NCBI GenBank assembly: GCA_030428205.1
Contig: JAUIBK010000031.1
Coordinates: 1-39,300, forward strand
DNA from: a bacterium
GTDB taxonomy: Bacteria; Bdellovibrionota_C; UBA2361; RFPC01
Reading direction: 5' to 3'
DNA length: 39,300 nt
Within the stretch, counting starts at the first letter, position 1. Every line of letters begins with the position of its first letter. This document shows positions 1 through 8,279 of the stretch, one piece after another. Position numbers and translations under genes: made by a program. The notes below the pieces were generated by a model. The model was given only the letters and a program-made list of their open reading frames with translations. It was not told the DNA's origin and made no database searches.

Positions 1-87
1 GAACGGGCCTTTTTCGCCTGAATTCATCCAGACCGCTGCGGTAACTCGACCGGAACGAAATGTTTTTTCAGGTGTATTCTTTTGCAT
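1..87 (-). CDS. Small hypothetical protein, 5' end only (runs off the left edge)
   Basis: An ATG at 87-85 is preceded by a clean AAGGAG ribosome binding site (94-99 on the complement, six bases away) and opens a frame of 29 codons to the window edge with no stop. The peptide starts MQKNTPEKTFRSGRV and continues with TAAVWMNSGEKGPF. This pattern (a basic 'FR-G-V-A-VW' start followed by 'GEKGPF') resembles a family of short hypothetical proteins I remember from plasmids and integrative elements, but I cannot name it. The rest of the gene lies outside the window, so length and function cannot be judged. It is transcribed in the same direction as the large HNH/PIN gene upstream. Confidence 0.6.
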   Translation of the reverse strand, partial: MQKNTPEKTFRSGRVTAAVWMNSGEKGPF

Positions 88-342
88 TTTATTCTCCTTA
101 CAGAAGTTTTTTTGGTTTTCACAACTGGCTGGAACCAAACAAAACGGAGGGAGGCGGGGGGTACAAAACAGAGCTCCTGAGGGTGAGTTGGTCGAAATTT
201 GCGGTGATTTTCGGCAAGTCAGGGAAAAACGAGGCCCTCAGAGGCTCGCTACGCGACGATCTAACAGATAGGTGGGGTAGGGGGCCTACCAGCAATCGAG
301 TACTTATGATGTTTTCAGTTCTGATTAAGTTATAGAAGCCGA
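88..342. other. Intergenic stretch without a recognisable gene
   Basis: No frame on either strand in these 255 bases has a convincing start, ribosome binding site and protein-like composition. The part next to 87 must hold the leader and probably the promoter of the small gene at the left edge. A short GGTAG/CTACC dyad around 283-296 has no T-run and is not a convincing terminator for the large gene that ends at 343. Confidence 0.5.
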
Positions 343-3300
343 CTACGATTTATTGGGGAAGCGTGTTGCCAGCCAGAGATTTACCAACTCAATCAGCCTT
401 TGATCGCTGGGTATATATAGCTTCGAACGATTGGTGATGAGTGAAATGATCGCGTTAGCGGTGTTAGAGGCGTTCGACTCAGAACATATCGAATTCAGTA
501 AATGGCACGAAAGCTGTACTTTCTGTGTTTCACTTGCCTGAGAGTTAGAGATTTCCAGTAAACTTTGCGCGATAACATTAATCAATGAGGGGCGATCGTA
601 GTTTCCACTTCTTAATGAGCTACATACAGCCTCGAACGGTCCTTTTATAGTCCACTGCGATTGAGATGCCGCTGGCAGTATTAGCTCCGGCGAAATTGTG
701 AGTGCTCGATAATTTAGCTCAAAAAGTTGCAATAACTTTGATTGGTGCTTTGCCTCATCGATTTCCTTACTGGCTCTTAACCGAAGGAGCACGGACTCGG
801 TGCAAACCGACCGTAGGGATAATTCACCCTTACCGAGATTTCTTATGAGTAAATCATCACTGTAAAGAATGTTGTCTGGCGATGCTGCAAGTACGAGGGA
901 ATGCGCCTCCATTTCCCCAACAGCGGACTCTAGCTTCTGCGATTTATCTTTGAGATCAGTCAGGAGTCGCGGTATCGGAGTCACCTCGCAGAAACCTCGA
1001 ACCCAATTATCAAAATCTTTAAGCGAAGCAATATTGTGTTCAGAGACTTCTTTAGGAACCTCATGTCCTACCATTTTCCCTTGTTCTGAGGAAACGGATA
1101 GGTGATCTTTCACTCCAAGCATCTCTTCTTTATTTCGTGCCATTGAGATTTCATCAAGAACGGCTTGTGAAATAAGGGGCTTGCCAAAAATCTTAGTTAT
1201 TTCCGAGCCAATGTCCAAGCATCGGATGGTCAGTAGCGCAGAAAGGTCAACGACGAGTCGAACTCCATCTTTACTGAGAAGCTCGCTTTCAGCAGCGCTT
1301 TCCACTGGGCCAGATGTTGTGAATCGAACTCCAACCTCTGCATTGGATGTAAGATACGCCCATGCAGACAAAAAGTGGCCGCCAAGTAGTTGCGCGAATA
1401 GTGATTGAGACAGCCTTCCATTCTTATAGAGAGAAAGAACTTCGTGGGCATGTGACTCACGTTCAATGGCGGACTTGAAAATAGGGTCGAAATCGAAATT
1501 TCCATCTTCCAGTTTTGGAAGCTTTATACCCCATAATCCTGCATCACTTCCGAACCACTCCTCATAGTTCTCAAATACCTCTTGAAAGGCGCGCACGTAG
1601 TTACTCTGAATCTCTGCAATAGTAACTTCGTCTTTACTATAGGGACTCTCTTTCAGTATTACCTTGTCGCCAACCTTTTTCCCATTGAGCCTTTCTGCGA
1701 GTGGAGAATCTGGAAGGAGTTCGCACTCGCCAAGTGGAGTCTCGTCAGCTTGGAGGATTGTTCGCCAACGACGATCCTCGGAGTCCGAAAATCTGACGGA
1801 TGTACCAGGCCCAACCTCGGACACATTGAAATGCTCCTTCTCTTCTGCGTTCATGAACGTAACGATGTATCCCATGTGGATTCGAAATGACGATCGTCGA
1901 AGGTCTTGTTGGCGTCGAGCTGCATATAGAATGTTGAGAGCATCAGTAGAGCGACCACGCCTGGATAGAACCTGAGCCAGGTAGCAGATATGATCAGCAG
2001 ATAATGTTTCCCAATTCAAATTCTCTGCTAATATTGCGTCTGCCTCAGCAGTCCTTCCCAGACGCAACAAGATATCCGCAAGCCACAGTTTGACTTCATG
2101 GTCGTCAGGAAACTTCTCCCGATATAGCTGAAGTACGGCAGCGCAATTAGGTAAATCCCCAATCTCTTCATAGATTGAAGCTTCGTACCTTGTAACGAGA
2201 TGCAAAGCACCAAGCTTTTCTCTTAAATTACGTGCGATTTCAAAAGCTTTATTCTTTTCTCCTACGCGGACATGACATTCTAAGAGCTTACGCAGGGTAG
2301 AGCTATCCTGCTCCAGGCTGACATTTTTGGAGAAAAATAAAATGGCCTCCTGAAACAATCCAGCTCTATGACAAGTGTCCGCGAAATCTAACTGTTGAAT
2401 TGGTGGCCATTCGTTGGCCTCTGAAGCAATCGAACGCAGTAAATCTGTTGCAGCTTCTTTAGAACCAGAAGTCAGGAGAACCCTTGCTTCGTAGATTTGA
2501 AAGATAGGCTTCTTTCGTTCATCGTCCGAGAGTTCCTCTAATAAACCTTCAGCGCTCTCCACGTTATTAGTGTTTAGGTAACACAGAAGTTGAATGGCAA
2601 CGGCCTTTTCTCGTTCATCTGGGTCAAGTTCGAAAGTAAAAAGTCGGTCGAGCAAGCCCTGAATCTCTTCGGTCTCTCCTTTGTTTAGGAGACACATCGC
2701 AAGCATTCCGATTACAAATGGATTATCCTTTCGACTTAGAGTGTCTCGCAGGAAGGCTTCTCCTTGCAGGCTTTTGCCAGATTCAAGGAGCAACAACGCC
2801 TTGTGTTTCACCAGACTTTCATCGTTAGGGTCTTCGAGGAGGCCTTCGTCAACAAGCCTGGTCCCCGTTTTGTAGTCGCCAAGAGCAAACAGAATGATAA
2901 CTGCATTTGAAAGGGAAGGAAGATGCAATTTCGCAACTTCGGTTTCAGACACGATGTCCCATGCTTCGCAGAGCATGGAGGCTGCTTTTTCTAATAACGC
3001 CCGTTCTTCTGTCGTTAGAGGTCGCCCGGGGAACATTGGTGCAGCACTTTCAACCTTCCTGAAAAGCGCATGAGCATAGTGTTGAAGAATATCCACATTA
3101 ACTTCAGGATTCAGCGATTTTGCTTTCTCGAACCAGAGCAAAGCTTCATCGAAATGACTCTGCCTGAGCGCACAAGTTCCTAAAGCGTATGCAACATCCC
3201 ATGAAGATTTCCATTCGCACGGGAGATCCTTCAAGATATCTGCATAATCATTCTGTGCTGCTTGAGAGGCTATGACTATCCCCTGCGCCCGGCCTTTTTC

Positions 3301-3999
3301 AGGGTCAATCAGCAATGCTTCTCTGGCAGTGTTTTCTGCTTCAACGGGGCGCTCTAACAAATAGTGGGAGTGAGCAAGGTCACATTTGCTCTGAAGACTG
3401 TCTGGTGAAATGGCTGCAGACAGCGCGAAGAAATCAGCAGCTTCCTCAAACTTATGAAGTCGAAGCAATGCTCGGGCACGAAGACGCAATGTCTTCTCCT
3501 TAAGCTCCTCATTTGCCTTTTCCCAGAAGCGGGGTTGCGAGCGGTCAAGATGTTCAAGACAGGTTTGTGGTCTAAACTCATCGAGAAGACTTTCACCCCA
3601 TTCAACTTCGCTCAGCCAGTAATCAACAAGTTCTGATGGGTGCTCTAGGAGGCGACGTTGTTGTCGGTTTTCAGCCTCTTCCTTCCACTGCTCTAGGAGT
3701 GTCGCAGGATACTTTAGTGGATCTCCATCAACAATGTCGTGGCAAGTACCGCAAAACCAGATTCCGTTTGTAGGGTGTCTTCTCTCCTCAGGAGTTAGGT
3801 CTGGATTTCCCCGAGGTCCATTATCCGAGGCCGCATAAATATGGGCAGCTTTGCCAACATTCAAGGCTTTAGCGGGATCGGTGTGAGGCGCACTTGTGAC
3901 GTTAGGACAGTTGGGCCGCGAACATCTTTCACCAACTCTCTTGGCAAGTATCCGCTTAGTTCCTTCTGTGAAATCACTCTTTGTCCGTCCTCGTGTCAT
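343..3999 (-). CDS. HNH - TPR array - GreA/B C-terminal-like - PIN-like multidomain protein, candidate defence protein
   Basis: A 1218-residue protein. Residues 20-115 form an HNH-like domain: C26 and C31, the AAHI motif (H53), GPRG, then N78-G-I-W-F-C83-G-T-C86-H87 and a trailing LEQWKEEAE helix. Residues about 150-710 are helical repeats with TPR-like periodicity. Residues about 726-800 resemble the C-terminal FKBP-like domain of GreA/GreB (PGTSVRF, then SPLAERLNGKKVGDKV), which in true Gre factors contacts RNA polymerase. Residues about 912-1060 look like a PIN RNase, with acidic candidates D918 (VVDLS), E1031 (MEAHS) and D1048/D1049 (YSDD). The last 150 residues are helical and unassigned. 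I infer a defence or conflict role from nuclease domains at both ends plus a sensor-like repeat core; I recall TPR-GreAB-C-PIN proteins being proposed as such. It stands alone, beside an integrase. No signal peptide is seen. Confidence 0.85.
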   Translation of the reverse strand: MTRGRTKSDFTEGTKRILAKRVGERCSRPNCPNVTSAPHTDPAKALNVGKAAHIYAASDNGPRGNPDLTPEERRHPTNGIWFCGTCHDIVDGDPLKYPATLLEQWKEEAENRQQRRLLEHPSELVDYWLSEVEWGESLLDEFRPQTCLEHLDRSQPRFWEKANEELKEKTLRLRARALLRLHKFEEAADFFALSAAISPDSLQSKCDLAHSHYLLERPVEAENTAREALLIDPEKGRAQGIVIASQAAQNDYADILKDLPCEWKSSWDVAYALGTCALRQSHFDEALLWFEKAKSLNPEVNVDILQHYAHALFRKVESAAPMFPGRPLTTEERALLEKAASMLCEAWDIVSETEVAKLHLPSLSNAVIILFALGDYKTGTRLVDEGLLEDPNDESLVKHKALLLLESGKSLQGEAFLRDTLSRKDNPFVIGMLAMCLLNKGETEEIQGLLDRLFTFELDPDEREKAVAIQLLCYLNTNNVESAEGLLEELSDDERKKPIFQIYEARVLLTSGSKEAATDLLRSIASEANEWPPIQQLDFADTCHRAGLFQEAILFFSKNVSLEQDSSTLRKLLECHVRVGEKNKAFEIARNLREKLGALHLVTRYEASIYEEIGDLPNCAAVLQLYREKFPDDHEVKLWLADILLRLGRTAEADAILAENLNWETLSADHICYLAQVLSRRGRSTDALNILYAARRQQDLRRSSFRIHMGYIVTFMNAEEKEHFNVSEVGPGTSVRFSDSEDRRWRTILQADETPLGECELLPDSPLAERLNGKKVGDKVILKESPYSKDEVTIAEIQSNYVRAFQEVFENYEEWFGSDAGLWGIKLPKLEDGNFDFDPIFKSAIERESHAHEVLSLYKNGRLSQSLFAQLLGGHFLSAWAYLTSNAEVGVRFTTSGPVESAAESELLSKDGVRLVVDLSALLTIRCLDIGSEITKIFGKPLISQAVLDEISMARNKEEMLGVKDHLSVSSEQGKMVGHEVPKEVSEHNIASLKDFDNWVRGFCEVTPIPRLLTDLKDKSQKLESAVGEMEAHSLVLAASPDNILYSDDLLIRNLGKGELSLRSVCTESVLLRLRASKEIDEAKHQSKLLQLFELNYRALTISPELILPAASQSQWTIKGPFEAVCSSLRSGNYDRPSLINVIAQSLLEISNSQASETQKVQLSCHLLNSICSESNASNTANAIISLITNRSKLYIPSDQRLIELVNLWLATRFPNKS

Positions 4000-4087
4000 T
4001 TTTTACGTTTTAACACGGTTTGATACGGGAGCGTACTTTTAGGTGATTACACCTTCGTAAGGCACTTGGTTTCGCCAGTAATAAATT

Positions 4088-4116
4088 ACTTCCGATAATA
4101 TATCGTTATCGGAAGT
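4088..4116. repeat. Perfect 11-7-11 bp inverted repeat, candidate recombinase core site or operator
   Basis: The arms ACTTCCGATAA (4088-4098) and TTATCGGAAGT (4106-4116) are exact reverse complements around the 7-bp centre TATATCG. Two inverted arms of about 11 bp around a 6-8 bp centre is the layout of a tyrosine-recombinase crossover site (known for XerCD, Cre and Flp sites). It lies 88 bp upstream of a tyrosine recombinase gene. An operator shared by the two divergent genes is the alternative. I saw no second copy in the window. Confidence 0.5.
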
Positions 4117-4204
4117 TATCATATATAGCTATTTCAATTAATTAGAGAAACTCTGCAACTTCATATAGCTCAGTGGCATCAAATAGTATAGAAGGAGAAG
4201 AGCT

Positions 4205-5176
4205 ATGAAGAGGAAAAACACCCCTACCCTGAGATCCAAAACCGTACCGGCTGAACCGGAAGCGCTAGAACTCTACCAATATGCAGCCGGTGCTGATGCG
4301 ACCAATACTCAGCGAGCATACGGATCTGATTGGAAGCAGTTTTTAATTTGGTGCAAAAAACGAAAAATCGAACCACTGCCAGCCAACCCGGATGATATCG
4401 CAAGGTACATTCGAGACTGCGGTGAAAAGCAGAAGCTTAAGATCTCAACTGTGCGCCGGAGGCTCTCAGCGATTGCAGAAGCGCATAAACGAAACGGATT
4501 TGAGTCTCCATGCGGTGAATGGGTAGTTAAAAACACAATGAAGAGGCTTCGAAGAGAACTCGGAAAACCTGCTCGGGGGAAATCGCCGCTTCTCGTTAAG
4601 GATCTAAAGGAGATGTTAAGCCACTGCCCCCCTACCCTAGCTGGTCTCCGGGATAAAGCTGTTTTACTAATTGGCTATACAGGGGCTTTCAGGCGAAGTG
4701 AGCTTGTTCGAATCGAGATCGAGGACATTACAGCTTCTGACGAGGGAATTGTAATCCTCATTCGCGAAAGTAAAACCGATCAGAAGCGAGTTGGTAGGAA
4801 GGTAGCTATCCCTTTTGGAAAAGACCCAAATACCTGCCCCGTTAGAGCACTTCTTACCTGGCTTGATGCCTCAAACATTGTAGAAGGTCCGGTCTTTCGT
4901 GCATTCACGAAAGCAGCAACTCCCCGGACAACTGCTCTGTCAGACCGGATGGTAGCTGAAATCGTAAAGACATACTGTAAGAAGATTAAGAAACGAGTTG
5001 CTCTTTTTTCCGGCCATTCTTTGCGATCTGGTCTTGCCACTTCTGCTGCAATCGCAGGCGCTTCAGAACGATCCATTCAGCAACAGACTGGGCACAAAAG
5101 TATTATGGTGCTTCGAAGATATATCCGAGATGCGTCACTGTTTCGTGAGAATGCGGCAGCAAAACTAGACCTTTGA
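4205..5176 (+). CDS. Tyrosine recombinase / integrase
   Basis: A 323-residue site-specific recombinase of the XerC/phage integrase family. Residues 20-110 form the SAM-like core-binding domain and 125-320 the catalytic domain. All catalytic positions are visible: R163 (AFRRSEL), K190 (RESKTDQ), H271 and R274 (GHSLRSG), H297 (TGHKS) and nucleophile Y306 (LRRYIRD). The start is supported by AAGGAG seven to eight bases upstream of ATG. It is intact, divergent from the HNH/PIN gene and convergent with the first CzcA gene, whose stop lies 16 bp away. It probably mobilises this island or one module of it. The last 30 residues match a decayed remnant at 23201-23296 at 24 of 30 positions, so a relative once sat at the other end of the czc/mer segment. 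Confidence 0.93.
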   Translation: MKRKNTPTLRSKTVPAEPEALELYQYAAGADATNTQRAYGSDWKQFLIWCKKRKIEPLPANPDDIARYIRDCGEKQKLKISTVRRRLSAIAEAHKRNGFESPCGEWVVKNTMKRLRRELGKPARGKSPLLVKDLKEMLSHCPPTLAGLRDKAVLLIGYTGAFRRSELVRIEIEDITASDEGIVILIRESKTDQKRVGRKVAIPFGKDPNTCPVRALLTWLDASNIVEGPVFRAFTKAATPRTTALSDRMVAEIVKTYCKKIKKRVALFSGHSLRSGLATSAAIAGASERSIQQQTGHKSIMVLRRYIRDASLFRENAAAKLDL

Positions 5177-5192
5177 TTACTTCACCAGCAAG

Positions 5193-8100
5193 TTAGCTGT
5201 GATTTCTCTTTTTATAGATTATCAAATATAGAGCAGGCAGGACTACAAGAGATAAAATCGTGTTGCTGAGCAGCCCGCCGATCACGACCGTGGCAAGTGG
5301 GCGCTGAACTTCGCCACCAACTCCTGTATTAACTGCCATCGGAAGGAATCCGATTCCTGCAACAAGTGCCGTCATAAGAATCGGACGAAGCCTAACTGAA
5401 CATGCCTCTCGTACAGCAGAAATAAGCTCAGTCCCTCTTTGCCTAAGCTGTTGGATAAAGGTTAATAAAACAAGACCGTTTAGCATCGCTACCCCAGCGA
5501 GCGCAACAAATCCGATTGCAGCGCTTACAGTAAGTGGCATTCCGCGTATCCAAAGCGCCAATACTCCTCCTACTGCACCAAGTGGAATTCCAGTCGAGAC
5601 TATAAGAACATCAGTAACGGAGTTAAGACTTAAATACAGAAGAAATAGCACCAGTCCAAGAGCCAACGGAACAACGAGCAACAGTCGATTTTGTGCCCGT
5701 ATCATGTTTTCGAACTGACCACCCCATTCTATGAGATATCCTTCTGGAAGCACCACTTTGTCAGAGATTCTTTCCTGCGCTTCACTTACAAAACTTCCGA
5801 TATCCCGGTCGCGTACGTTTACTTGAACCGTAACACGCCTTCGCCCCCACTCATGATTGATGGTCGAAGGCCCCTCTTTCTCGACAAGCGTCGTAACGTC
5901 ACTAAGAGAAAGATATCTCTCACCTGCAAAAAACATTGTTTTTTTGAGAGCTGATACATCAATACGAGCATCCTCACTGAGTCTTACAACAAGCGGAAAC
6001 CTTCTCTGACCATATCGTATCTCTCCTACCGCTTTACCGCCGATAGTCTCAATGAGATTTAAGACTCGTTCCTTGGGAACTCCCATGCGCGATAGGGCTG
6101 CGACATTGAGTTTGATTTCTAGTACTGGCTGGCCACTAAGCTGCTCCCCAACGATATCTGCCGCTCCATCGATTTCAAGCAAGACACGCTGCACTTCATC
6201 AGAGAGCTTCGCTAGTGTTTCAAAGTCATCTCCATAAATTTTGATACCTATATCAGATCGAATTCCGGCAACCATCTCGTTTAACCTCATCTCAATTGGC
6301 TGGGTAAAGGCAATGGCTGCACCAGGAACCTTTTGAAACACTGCTTCATCGAGCTTCTTGGTAAGTTCCTCTTGAGTTGAGGCAACTTGCCACTCATTTC
6401 TATCCTTTAAGGTAATATAGAAATCGGTAAGCTCAATTCCCATCGGGTCAGTCGCAATTTCAGCTGAACCAATTCGCGACCAGACTTTTTCAATTTCATT
6501 TGGAAATTTTTCTATGAGCGATTGCTCAATATTGGTATTAAGGCGCACCGACTCATCAATCGAGATCCCAGCCAGCCTTACCATGTTTACGGCAAGTGCG
6601 CCCTCGTTTAAGCGGGGCAAGAAAGCTGTCCCAAGCTGAAATGCAAAGATTACACCTAAACAAACTGCTAAAAGTGCCCCAACAATAACCCTATCAGGCC
6701 TCTTAAAAACGTAGCCTAATACAGGAAGATAACGCTCCCGTAACCATTCGATCACTTTTGGCTCTTTTTCCTTCTCACCACGTTTTAATAGCAGGCTACA
6801 GAGAACAGGTAGCAAGGTGAGTGAAAAAACAAGCGATCCGAGCAGGGCAAAAATCATCGTGAGCGCCATAGGGCGAAAAAGTTTCCCCTCAATACCTTCT
6901 AAAGTAAGAATGGGGAGAAAAACGATAAGAATTATTAGTTCGCCGTAAAGCGTTGGACGCCTTACTTCGAGCGCGGCATCTCGAATGAGATTTTTCCAAT
7001 CCTTTTGAGTGTGCATGGAAGCATGCCGGACGCAGTTCTCTGCCATAATAACTGAGCTATCAACAATTAACCCGAAATCGAGTGCTCCAAAGCTAAGCAA
7101 GCTGGCAGCTATACCAACTTCCAGCATCATACTTCCTGCAAAGACAAGGGAGAGCGGAATGGCAGAAGCAACAACAAGCCCCGCACGAACATTTCCAAGA
7201 AAGATAAAAAGAACTGCTATAACGAGAAGTGCGCCAAGAAGAAGGTTGTGCACAACAGTAGAAATTACTTTCTCAATCAGCTCCGTTCGGTCGTAAAGAA
7301 CTTCAAGAAGAACATCGTCTGGAAGAGCGGCCCTCACCCTTGACAGCTTCTCTGAGAGTGCGCTTGTTACCTCGGCTGAATTTTCCCCCATCAGCATAAA
7401 ACCAAGGCCTAAGACAATTTCTCCTGTTCCAGAAGCTGAGACTGCACCTCTCCGGATTTCATGTCCAATAGCAACCTCTGCCACATCTCGAATGAGAATT
7501 GGAATACCATTTCTTTCGGTGACAGTAATCTGCTCAATCTCTTCCAAAGATGAAGTAAGCCCGATTCCATGCACCAATAGGGTTTCTCCACTTCGGTTTA
7601 TTTGCCCCCCCCCAACATTACGATTGTTTCCCTCTAACGCTTCAAAAATATCTTCAATCGAAAGTTCGAATTTAATGAGTGCTAGTGTATCGATAAGTAC
7701 ATGATACTGTTTCTCGTAACCGCCCCAAGAATTCACCTCTGCAACTCCAGGAACTTGAAGAAGTGCTGGTTTAATAATCCAGTCATGAAGCTCACGGAGC
7801 TCGGTTAAGGTCCGAGCGTTGTCTTTTGCCCGAAGCGAATAGTGAAAAACCTCTCCCAGACCAGTGGCAATCGGCCCCAATTGCGGCGATCCGACTCTGT
7901 CTGGTAAATCCGCAGACTGAATTCGCTCCAAAACAAGTTGCCGCGAGAGGTAGAGATCCGCCGCATCGTTAAAAGTTGCAACAATCTGGGAGAATCCGTA
8001 CTTAGAAACTGAGCGGACATTGATAAGGTTTGGGATACCGCTAATTTTCAGTTCGAGCGGAATGGTAACCTGCTGTTCAATCTCTTCTGGAGTGAGAGAA

Positions 8101-8261
8101 GAGGCTACTGTATTTACCTGTACCTGTACTGGCGTGGTGTCAGGAAAGGCGTCAACCGGGAGCCTAGTAAGTGCTGAAAAGCCCAGGATGGCACAAACAA
8201 ACGCCAGCGCACAGACGACAAACCGGTGCTCAAGGGATATCTCTATAAGACGTGCAAGCAT
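5193..8261 (-). CDS. czcA: CzcA-type heavy-metal efflux RND transporter (operon 1)
   Basis: A 1022-residue inner-membrane proton/metal antiporter of the HME-RND group. It would carry divalent cations from periplasm or cytoplasm into an outer-membrane channel with its adaptor and TolC partners. The TM4 signature DFGLIVDSSVIMAEN supplies the acidic proton-relay residues D395, D401 and E408, as in CzcA (Zn/Co/Cd) and unlike CusA. The CzcA-like QPIEMRLNEMVAGIRSD segment and two RND halves with large periplasmic loops are present. The start is preceded by AGGAATTCT. It is the last gene of a four-gene operon, 18 bp after its adaptor. The exact metal cannot be read from sequence; the serine after D401, where CzcA has glycine, may signal a different preference. 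Confidence 0.93.
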   Translation of the reverse strand: MLARLIEISLEHRFVVCALAFVCAILGFSALTRLPVDAFPDTTPVQVQVNTVASSLTPEEIEQQVTIPLELKISGIPNLINVRSVSKYGFSQIVATFNDAADLYLSRQLVLERIQSADLPDRVGSPQLGPIATGLGEVFHYSLRAKDNARTLTELRELHDWIIKPALLQVPGVAEVNSWGGYEKQYHVLIDTLALIKFELSIEDIFEALEGNNRNVGGGQINRSGETLLVHGIGLTSSLEEIEQITVTERNGIPILIRDVAEVAIGHEIRRGAVSASGTGEIVLGLGFMLMGENSAEVTSALSEKLSRVRAALPDDVLLEVLYDRTELIEKVISTVVHNLLLGALLVIAVLFIFLGNVRAGLVVASAIPLSLVFAGSMMLEVGIAASLLSFGALDFGLIVDSSVIMAENCVRHASMHTQKDWKNLIRDAALEVRRPTLYGELIILIVFLPILTLEGIEGKLFRPMALTMIFALLGSLVFSLTLLPVLCSLLLKRGEKEKEPKVIEWLRERYLPVLGYVFKRPDRVIVGALLAVCLGVIFAFQLGTAFLPRLNEGALAVNMVRLAGISIDESVRLNTNIEQSLIEKFPNEIEKVWSRIGSAEIATDPMGIELTDFYITLKDRNEWQVASTQEELTKKLDEAVFQKVPGAAIAFTQPIEMRLNEMVAGIRSDIGIKIYGDDFETLAKLSDEVQRVLLEIDGAADIVGEQLSGQPVLEIKLNVAALSRMGVPKERVLNLIETIGGKAVGEIRYGQRRFPLVVRLSEDARIDVSALKKTMFFAGERYLSLSDVTTLVEKEGPSTINHEWGRRRVTVQVNVRDRDIGSFVSEAQERISDKVVLPEGYLIEWGGQFENMIRAQNRLLLVVPLALGLVLFLLYLSLNSVTDVLIVSTGIPLGAVGGVLALWIRGMPLTVSAAIGFVALAGVAMLNGLVLLTFIQQLRQRGTELISAVREACSVRLRPILMTALVAGIGFLPMAVNTGVGGEVQRPLATVVIGGLLSNTILSLVVLPALYLIIYKKRNHS

Positions 8262-8279
8262 AGAATTCCTACGTTTCCA

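Noticed and set aside
283..296. GGTAG/CTACC dyad as terminator of the HNH/PIN gene
   Set aside because: Short stem and no T-run on either strand.
60..335. 91-codon frame on the plus strand at the left edge
   Set aside because: No ribosome binding site, low-complexity Phe/Tyr-rich start, and it overlaps the real minus-strand gene start at 87.
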